DNA of 19,187 bases, taken from assembly GCA_964448185.1 (NCBI GenBank), contig CAYUVO010000047.1, forward strand, positions 1 to 19,187, given 5' to 3'. Each line of letters opens with the position of its first letter. Position 1 is the stretch's first letter. This document shows positions 1 to 5,886 of the stretch, one piece after another. Source of the stretch: OFTM382 sp964448185. Lineage in GTDB: Bacteria; Planctomycetota; Phycisphaerae; Phycisphaerales; UBA1924. The notes beneath the pieces were generated by a model. It did no database searches. It worked only from the letters and a program-made list of their open reading frames with translations, and had not been told where the DNA came from. A program made the translations under genes and the position numbers.

Positions 1-29
1 CGAATTGGATTGGTTCTGATCAGAGCCCG

Positions 30-215
30 CTACCGCCTTTGTTCTGTGTGAGCCTTCGCGTCACCCTTGTTGGTACGCACGCAAGCATCAACGGGAACGG
101 TTGGCTTGCCCTTTGCCGCTTTGTGTATCCGGCTCAAGGCGATCGCCAGGATTTTGGAGACCTCGCGGAACTGCTCTTCTTTGGAGATTTGCTCTGTCAC
201 TGGTTTACCGAACAT
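30..215 (-). CDS. small hypothetical protein (61 aa) downstream of recombinase remnant
   Basis: I do not recognise this protein. The reading frame is open further upstream, but the start at 215 is chosen because a strong AGGAGG (minus strand, 220-225) sits 4 nt before that ATG. The protein is basic at its C-terminus, with a central helix-like stretch around residues 14-30 (EEQFREVSKILAIALSRI) and no signal peptide or membrane segment. It lies downstream of, and in the same direction as, the serine recombinase remnant at 477-~970. It could be a small accessory ORF of that mobile element, which is inference from position only. The strong ribosome-binding site is the main reason to believe it is translated. 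Confidence 0.5.
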   Translation of the reverse strand: MFGKPVTEQISKEEQFREVSKILAIALSRIHKAAKGKPTVPVDACVRTNKGDAKAHTEQRR

Positions 216-476
216 AGTGCCTCCTGTGGCTTTTTGACAGTGTCGCCCAGCGGATTGCACGGACGACGGACGCCACAGTAAGGAGCCATCCGTCGAAGAA
301 GGCAAGTCGCGGATCCAACTCAAGTTCGGATGCCCCTTGATGGCAAGGAGTTGATGGACGCCAGCTCGACCAGAGTTAACCGAGACCCCGCGAGTCCGAT
401 CAAGGGCGATTTGTCACTGCGTTTTCGATCCGCACGGTCTCTGGGTCTGAAGCAGAAGATGGCGTTTCGAGGGCTA
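216..476. other. intergenic stretch between recombinase remnant and small ORF
   Basis: About 260 bases follow the stop of the recombinase remnant and precede the small minus-strand ORF. Apart from the AGGAGG ribosome-binding site at 220-225, I see no convincing gene, hairpin terminator or RNA. Short open frames here have no start signals and no recognisable sequence. Confidence 0.4.
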
Positions 477-970
477 CTACTCTACCACTATTCTTTGACT
501 CAAGAGAGTTGGATAGAGGCCGATGCGGACCGTTGAACGGTTTGGATCGGCCTTTATCTCTTTTACATAGCAAGCGATAAGAGCACGGCGTTCCTCGACG
601 GACCCAGACTCGATCAAGGATTTCACAGCTCCAAGCTCGCTGGCGATCTTGTCTCGGAGTTCGCCCGTCGGCGGGAGCGCAGCATCGCTGGAGACGGCTC
701 GGAGTTCGGATTCAACCTCGACACGCTCTGATGCCAAGGTGTCGGCGTCCGCGTAGAGCCCAAGTGATTCTGCTGTCTCGGGCTTCATGGCTGCGAGATG
801 GTCGCGCAGCCGAGCGAGTTGCTGGTCGAGAGTGGCGAGGCGGCGTCGGAGCTGGTCACGAGCATCGTCGTGATGGCCGTGAAGACGACGCAGTTCCGCT
901 TCTACATACTCGTGCAGCTTGTCGTCGTCGCTGAGGCGCAAGAGGCCGTGTCCAGATACGAAACCAATGG
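477..970 (-). pseudogene. C-terminal remnant of a large serine recombinase
   Basis: The frame encodes a long charged coiled coil (ARDQLRRRLATLDQQLARL, then ERVEVESEL). It ends in a short basic beta-like tail, SVEERRALIACYVKEIKADP followed by RTVRIGLYP-type residues. This matches the C-terminal end of large serine recombinases, where a coiled coil follows the zinc ribbon and the last segment reads like 'RRRLVRAFVERIEVDP..RTVRIGFYP'. The catalytic resolvase domain with its Ser nucleophile, the recombinase domain and the zinc-ribbon cysteines are absent. Upstream of about 970 the frame runs into the 3' end of the permease gene and loses any resemblance. I read it as a truncated, inactive gene cut off where the permease segment begins. 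The upstream boundary is approximate. The family call rests on pattern memory and could be wrong. Confidence 0.55.
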
Positions 971-984
971 CTGTTTGGGCTGTG

Positions 985-2382
985 TCATCGGTCCATATCC
1001 ATGTCTTCGGGCATGTCCGGGGCATCATCATTCATCGTCATGTCCCCACCCTTCTCCATGGTATCTTTCATCTTCATGTGCATGACACCTTGGTCGTCTG
1101 TGTGCGTCAGCATGAACAGACGTTGTGCAATCAGGATGACCGCGAACCCGATCAAGGCCACGCCAACAACCAATGGGTCGTTGACGAGCTTGAGCTGTAT
1201 GAATGCGCCGAGAATCACGACATCCAGCAGGATGGCGCAGATCGGAATGAAAGGCTTTGCCTTCACATCCTTCAGAAGGTAGCGAAGAAGGCCCCAATGG
1301 ATGGCGATGTCCATGATCAGATAGAAAATGGCGCCGATCGAGGCAATCCGAGTCAAGTCAAAGAGCACCGTCAAGGTAATCGCGAATACGACGGTCAGAA
1401 TCAGAGCCGGATTGCTGACGCCTTGATACAGCCTCGGCAACTGCTTCATGTTGCTGAGCATCGCCAGCATTCTGGAAGCTGAATAGATGCTGGCGATTAC
1501 GCCCGAAGCAGTCGCAACAATTGCAAGGGCCACCGTGAGTAGCAAACCCCATTCCCCAAAGACGGGTCTTGCTGCCGCAGCAAGCGCATAGTCCTTGGCC
1601 ACGACTATTTCCTCGACACTCAAGCTGCTAGCTACCGACAATGCCAGAATCGTGTACATGACCGTACAAATGAGAATGGAAAGGATGATGGAGCGCCCAA
1701 GGTTCTTATGCGGATTCGCAATGTCGGCGCCCTGGTTCGTGATCGTGGTGAAGCCCTTGAAGGCCAAAATGGACAGAGCAAGAGCTGCAATAAAGTTGAA
1801 AAAGCCACCGGTGGCCACGCCAGCATTGGCAGCGCCCCAGTTCCCGATCGATGGGAACCCTGCGACGGCAAGTCCGGCCAACGCGAGCACGGTGATTCCC
1901 CCAATCTTGATTACCGCTGTCAAGTTTGCTGCCCGCTCGATGGTCTTATTCCCCGAGATATTGACGATGTATGCCACGACGATCAGGAGCACTCCCAAGA
2001 TGGGAACCAGGATTGCCTCCGCGTCCGACTCAAAGAGTCGGAGCGTATAGGAGCCAAAGGTCCGCGCGACGAGGCTCTGAGCGATGACCATCGAAACATA
2101 CATGAGCAGAGAAAACGTCCCCGCGGCGGTGCCGGGGCCATAGGCGCGTCGCAAAAACATCGCGACACCGCCCGAAGAGGGGTAGGCGTTCGAGAACTTG
2201 ACATAGGAGTATGCGCTGAAGCCGACGACCACGGCTCCGCCAAGGAAAGCGAGCGGAAAGAGAGCGCCCACCAGCTCGGCGATTTGGCCCATCAGGACGA
2301 AGATACCGGCACCGATCATGACGCCAGTACCTAATGAAACAGAACCCAACAGTGAAATCTTGGTTCCAGGTTTGTTTTCCAT
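985..2382 (-). CDS. APC-superfamily amino-acid permease with Met/Asp-rich C-terminal tail
   Basis: A 465-aa integral membrane protein of about 12 hydrophobic segments. It is predicted to be a secondary transporter of amino acids or related compounds in the cytoplasmic membrane. The first segment carries the APC hallmark GTGVMIGAGIFV (residues 18-29), the unwound substrate-binding helix of the LeuT-like fold. Length is normal for the family. The start is set by AAGGA (minus strand, 2389-2393) 6 nt before the ATG. The last 39 residues, after the final membrane segment, hold nine Met, ten Asp and two His (MHMKM, DMTM, DMPEDMDMD). This resembles metal-binding Met motifs and is not usual for amino-acid permeases. 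Base composition is lower in GC than the genes to the right (28 G/C of 60 at 1621-1680). It is flanked by a recombinase remnant and an IS3 fragment, so it looks acquired. Substrate unknown. Confidence 0.85.
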   Translation of the reverse strand: MENKPGTKISLLGSVSLGTGVMIGAGIFVLMGQIAELVGALFPLAFLGGAVVVGFSAYSYVKFSNAYPSSGGVAMFLRRAYGPGTAAGTFSLLMYVSMVIAQSLVARTFGSYTLRLFESDAEAILVPILGVLLIVVAYIVNISGNKTIERAANLTAVIKIGGITVLALAGLAVAGFPSIGNWGAANAGVATGGFFNFIAALALSILAFKGFTTITNQGADIANPHKNLGRSIILSILICTVMYTILALSVASSLSVEEIVVAKDYALAAAARPVFGEWGLLLTVALAIVATASGVIASIYSASRMLAMLSNMKQLPRLYQGVSNPALILTVVFAITLTVLFDLTRIASIGAIFYLIMDIAIHWGLLRYLLKDVKAKPFIPICAILLDVVILGAFIQLKLVNDPLVVGVALIGFAVILIAQRLFMLTHTDDQGVMHMKMKDTMEKGGDMTMNDDAPDMPEDMDMDR

Positions 2383-2437
2383 CTTGGATCCTTATAATCT
2401 GCCGGGGACTCGTCATCACGCGGGATCATGCTTAACC

Positions 2438-2577
2438 ATACCAAAGGTGACCGCACGACTCGCTCGGATCTCGCAGGAGCAGACCGTCGCGCAGGCATGC
2501 CAGCCGATCGGGATGACCGATCAGACATTCTATGCTGGCGCAAGGAATACGGCGGCTTGAAGACCGACCGTGCCAAC
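2438..2577 (+). pseudogene. IS3-family transposase OrfA fragment, frameshifted
   Basis: Two overlapping frames join into the helix-turn-helix part of an IS3-family OrfA. The first reads QEQTVAQACQPIGMTDQTFY and ends at 2533. The second reads WRKEYGGLKTDRAN from 2536 to 2577. Inserting one base (TAT-CGC-TGG for TAT-GC-TGG, at about 2533/2534) restores 'TFYRWRKEYGGLK', the well-known OrfA motif. The leucine zipper that should follow, the whole of OrfB (DDE domain) and the terminal inverted repeats are missing. This is a dead remnant about 140 bp long. It lies just upstream of the permease gene in opposite orientation. Confidence 0.75.
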
Positions 2578-2797
2578 ATTATCGGTCTGGGCCGTAGCCC
2601 GCTCGGCGTTCCCCGGTTTCACGCGGTACTCCTCGTGAACCGGTGCCGTTGCCCGAAGCGGTCCGGGCGGTTGCCCACGAATTGCCTCGCTGTCTGCACC
2701 GCAGAATCGTGGGCCGCCACGGAGGGCATCCGTTAGATCATGCATGACCACACGGTATGTCCGTGGAATGCTGCTAGGGTAGTGTTCCGCATCACAC
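2578..2797. other. unassigned intergenic stretch after the IS3 remnant
   Basis: About 220 bases lie between the IS3 fragment and the 3' end of the HEAT-like gene. Frames on both strands are open, but none has a start site, ribosome-binding site or recognisable motif. The stretch may be decayed insertion-element DNA. No clear terminator hairpin for the HEAT-like gene was found. Confidence 0.35.
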
Positions 2798-4132
2798 TCA
2801 CGGCGGATCGGTCGGCGCCGCGGCTGGCTCGGCAGCGGGCGTCTCGGATTCGGACACTTCATCAACCTCTCGGATCTGCTTGGCCCGTTCCGTCCATGCC
2901 GCGTCACCTGCCAGCATCGTTTCCGCCAAGGCTGCAGCGTCAGAAGCAGCGCCCGCATCTTCTCGCTGGGCCAACGCCTCAGCGAGCAGCACCAAACCCC
3001 GGCCACGGGTCTTGCTTTCGACATGGCGAAGTTGCAACGACTCCAACAAGTCGATACGTCGTGTCGCTGCGAGGCTCGGGTCAAACATCGCAACAACGGT
3101 GGCGACGGGCAGTCGAGCAGAGAGCACGCGGATCTGATCGCTCGCTGCCTTGTTCTGACTCACGGGGAGCATCAACAACGTGTGCAGCGCGCTCTCGGGC
3201 GGCAACGATCGCGTCGCGAGCACCGCGGGCTCGGTGAGCGCATCATCTTCGAGAGCGGCTCGGAGCACGATGCTGCTCAGCCCCGGGACTTCGGCCAATG
3301 CATACGCGGCTCGCCGACGGACTCCCGCGTCTGTTGCAGCAAGCATGGCACTCAGACGCGCGTGTTCGGGTGCATCGCCGACTTGGGCCATCAGTCGGCA
3401 CATGGGCAGTGACAACTCCGAATCCCTGACCAAACGGATCGAAGCAAGCACGTCTCGGATCGAGCCGAGATCATCGAGCTTGCCCACTCGGTACAGCTCT
3501 GCAAGCGTCCGGGCCTGGCCCGCAGGCATGGGGGCATCGGGCCGAGCCCATTTGAGCACCCATTGAGGATCGAGCGATTCGGGCCAACGCGCAGCAGCAC
3601 GCAAGAGCACCTCCGCCACCGCCGGATCGGTCTCATTGCGCAGTTGTCCGAGGATCTTCTCGCCTGCTTTGGGCGTTGCGATCAGGTCCGCGAGTCCAGC
3701 CGAGCGGGCACGGATCGAGGCGTCAGCGTGTCCGAGGAGATCGAGCACCGCTTCGACGAGCGAGTCGTCGAGCCGACGGCCACCGGCCTGCTCACGCAAG
3801 GCCAGATCGAGAGCGCTCCTGACTACGGGCAGCGAAGGATCTGACAATAAGGACACCAGTGTCTCGATTCGGCTTTCGTCGGCTGAGGCGAGATACAGTC
3901 GACGCACAAGGCGATCAAGATCCGATTCCAAAGAGGCTTGCAGCTCTTCGGGGGTCGGCTCTGGGGTCTGGGTTTGGTTTAGTTCGGGGGGCGCTTGGGC
4001 CGATTGCGGCTGAATCGCCGATGCCCGGTAGACCCCAGTGATTCCCACAATTAGCACACAGAACCAGCCCGCTAGGCGGTTGCTGAGGGTCGGTGGGGGG
4101 GGGATGACGGGATGAACACGGCGTCTGAGCAT
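2798..4132 (-). CDS. exported or membrane-anchored HEAT-repeat-like protein
   Basis: A 444-aa protein with a basic N-terminus, a single hydrophobic segment (about residues 20-39, LAGWFCVLIVGITGVYRASA) and then a Gln/Pro/Thr-rich linker to about residue 65. The rest is an alpha-helical solenoid. Pairs of helices recur with HEAT-like spacing, for example LVSLLSDPSLPVVRSALDLA, LDLLGHADASIRARSAGLAD and LSAMLAATDAGVRRRAAYAL. The C-terminus is a low-complexity acidic/Ala/Pro tail. HEAT solenoids bind proteins and have no catalytic activity; the partner cannot be told from sequence. The start at 4132 is preferred because the hydrophobic segment follows closely, although an upstream in-frame ATG exists at 4201. 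No clear Shine-Dalgarno sequence is visible. A run of nine G (4095-4103; Pro codons on the coding strand) lies near the N-terminus. The gene is transcribed divergently from the TPR gene. Confidence 0.7.
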   Translation of the reverse strand: MLRRRVHPVIPPPPTLSNRLAGWFCVLIVGITGVYRASAIQPQSAQAPPELNQTQTPEPTPEELQASLESDLDRLVRRLYLASADESRIETLVSLLSDPSLPVVRSALDLALREQAGGRRLDDSLVEAVLDLLGHADASIRARSAGLADLIATPKAGEKILGQLRNETDPAVAEVLLRAAARWPESLDPQWVLKWARPDAPMPAGQARTLAELYRVGKLDDLGSIRDVLASIRLVRDSELSLPMCRLMAQVGDAPEHARLSAMLAATDAGVRRRAAYALAEVPGLSSIVLRAALEDDALTEPAVLATRSLPPESALHTLLMLPVSQNKAASDQIRVLSARLPVATVVAMFDPSLAATRRIDLLESLQLRHVESKTRGRGLVLLAEALAQREDAGAASDAAALAETMLAGDAAWTERAKQIREVDEVSESETPAAEPAAAPTDPP

Positions 4133-4227
4133 GGAGTAAGACTGTATTGGGTAGAGCAGGGCGGGAATGTGGTGAATGTGGCAGGGTACGGGTCCCAACA
4201 AGAACGCTGAAGATGGGTACCGGGATT

Positions 4228-4255
4228 GCAGAGGGTTTGCGGCAGAGGGTTTGCG
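4228..4255. repeat. perfect 14-bp tandem direct repeat in divergent promoter region
   Basis: GCAGAGGGTTTGCG occurs twice back to back (4228-4241 and 4242-4255) in the 190-bp divergent region between the HEAT-like and TPR genes. It lies about 70-95 bp before the TPR start. It may be a simple duplication or a paired regulator site. Confidence 0.9.
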
Positions 4256-4322
4256 GAACTGGGCTAGAGTTCCCTAGTATCGTCATATTGGTTGGTTTGA
4301 CTTTTAGAATGGGAAGCAGGCC

Positions 4323-5813
4323 ATGAACGAGTGGTTCGAGGCCGAACAACACGTTGAACGGGCCCATGAGCTCTTTGAGGCCGGTCGTCTCGCCGAAGCC
4401 GAGGTGGAGTTGCGTGCTGCGCTGACCAGTCAGCCCGATCAGGCCGAGTGGCTGTTCAATCTCGGGCTCACCCTCGAAGCAGCCGGACGCTACGAACCCG
4501 CGATCGAGGCGTTCGAGCGGGTGTGGTCGCTCCAGAGTGAAGGCCTGGGCAGCGAGCGTGAGGGCGAACCCAACGCGATGCTGATGATCGGCTCGTGCCT
4601 GATGCGTCTGGACGACCCAGCGGGAGCGCTCGTCTGGATCGAACGAGCAGTCAAGGCCAAGCCCGAAGACCCCGAGCCGATGGTGTATATGGTCGAGACG
4701 CTCGCGCGGCTCGGTCGGCACGACGACGCCGAGGTCGCGTTCTATCTCGCACAACAACTCGACGCCGAGCGTGCGGATCTCTATATCGCGCTCGCGGATT
4801 CGTTGCTCGATCGTGGATTGCACGAACGAGCGGTGTGGTGTCTGCGTGAAGCCTCGCGGCTTGATCCTTCGCTGCCCAGAATCAACGCGCGGCTCGCTGA
4901 GGCGTACGCATCGACGGGACGTCTCGAACGCGCACGTCAGTTGTATCTCGCCGAGCTTCGTTTGGAGCCGGGCGATACCGATGTGCTGCTCGACATGGGC
5001 GACTTGCTCGTTGATATGCACCGCTTCGAGGAGGCGAGCGAGAAGTATCGGCGTGTGCTCGAGATCCAGCCGCACCATGCGGGGGCTCATGAATCGCTCG
5101 GCGAACTCGCTGCCCGGCTCGGTCGCGTGGACGAAGCGGTCCGCTCATTCGACGTGGTCCTTCGGCTCGACAGCGAGTTTCCGGGCGCACGCACCCGGCT
5201 TGCGACCACGCTGCTCCAACGCGCCGCTCCGGGCGACCTTGCAAAGGCACGCACGCTGCTCGTCGCCGAGCTCAGCGCAAGACGCTCACGTCTCGAAGCG
5301 GCTGTTTCAGAAGCGACACCCGCGCCCTCGCCCGCAACGCCACCTGCATCAACACTCGCCGATGATGCGCATGAGCTCGGCCGATTGTTTGTCGATGCGG
5401 GTCAGCACAAGCTCGCGATCCCGTTGCTCGAACAGGCGGTCGCGGTGAGCTCCCATGATGCCAAGATGCAGCATGCCTTGAGCGTCGCGTTGTTCCGTAA
5501 TGGTTCGCTGAGTGAGGGCATGGAACACGCTCGCAAGGCGCTGAGCATGTCTCCATCGATGTTTGCTCCGATGCACAATCTCGCGCTCGCTTCGATGGAA
5601 CAACGAGACTGGCTGCGGGCTTGGTATTGGGTCCGGCGTGCCCGCAAGGTTGATTCCGATGAAGCGGGCTTGCGCAGGCTTCGGCTCAAGCTCCAGCTCC
5701 GCTGGGCGAGCGAGATGATCCTGTGGTTCGCACGCGCCGGCTGGCGCATGACGCGTCGCGCAGGTTCGATCTTGGGCCGCCCCACGCGCGCGGCATGGAC
5801 CGAACCCAACTAG
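4323..5813 (+). CDS. tetratricopeptide-repeat (TPR) protein
   Basis: A 496-aa protein made largely of TPR units. Successive 34-residue helix pairs show the TPR pattern W/L-G-Y-A-P, for example AEWLFNLGLTLEAAGRYEPA, LYIALADSLLDRGLHERAVW, PRINARLAEAYASTGRLERA and HAGAHESLGELAARLGRVDE. Two further units follow an Ala/Pro/Thr-rich linker at about residues 325-345. The C-terminal about 50 residues are basic and Trp/Arg-rich. There is no signal peptide or membrane segment, so a cytoplasmic protein-protein interaction role is likely. Partners are unknown. Start is the ATG at 4323, with a weak purine stretch (GGGAAGCAGG) upstream. The gene ends 73 bp before the convergent uvrB stop. No strong terminator hairpin was seen in that gap. 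Confidence 0.85.
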   Translation: MNEWFEAEQHVERAHELFEAGRLAEAEVELRAALTSQPDQAEWLFNLGLTLEAAGRYEPAIEAFERVWSLQSEGLGSEREGEPNAMLMIGSCLMRLDDPAGALVWIERAVKAKPEDPEPMVYMVETLARLGRHDDAEVAFYLAQQLDAERADLYIALADSLLDRGLHERAVWCLREASRLDPSLPRINARLAEAYASTGRLERARQLYLAELRLEPGDTDVLLDMGDLLVDMHRFEEASEKYRRVLEIQPHHAGAHESLGELAARLGRVDEAVRSFDVVLRLDSEFPGARTRLATTLLQRAAPGDLAKARTLLVAELSARRSRLEAAVSEATPAPSPATPPASTLADDAHELGRLFVDAGQHKLAIPLLEQAVAVSSHDAKMQHALSVALFRNGSLSEGMEHARKALSMSPSMFAPMHNLALASMEQRDWLRAWYWVRRARKVDSDEAGLRRLRLKLQLRWASEMILWFARAGWRMTRRAGSILGRPTRAAWTEPN

Positions 5814-5886
5814 ATTTCTACAAGCCCTGATCGTCAACAAGGTCGTCTCGAGGCGGACGCAACGCCCGACCCATAACAAGACCATC

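Noticed and set aside
1708..2334. Long plus-strand open frame opposite the permease gene
   Set aside because: It is the antisense shadow of the permease: composition is Arg/Asp/His-rich without domains, and the minus strand carries the clear APC protein.
4251..4281. Candidate promoter TTGCGG with TAGTAT for the TPR gene
   Set aside because: Spacing is acceptable (18 bp), but both boxes match the consensus weakly, and it overlaps the tandem repeat.
3915..5090. 391-codon minus-strand frame across the HEAT/TPR divergent region
   Set aside because: It is antisense to the TPR gene and overlaps the 5' end of the HEAT-like gene; it has His/Arg-rich composition and no domain.
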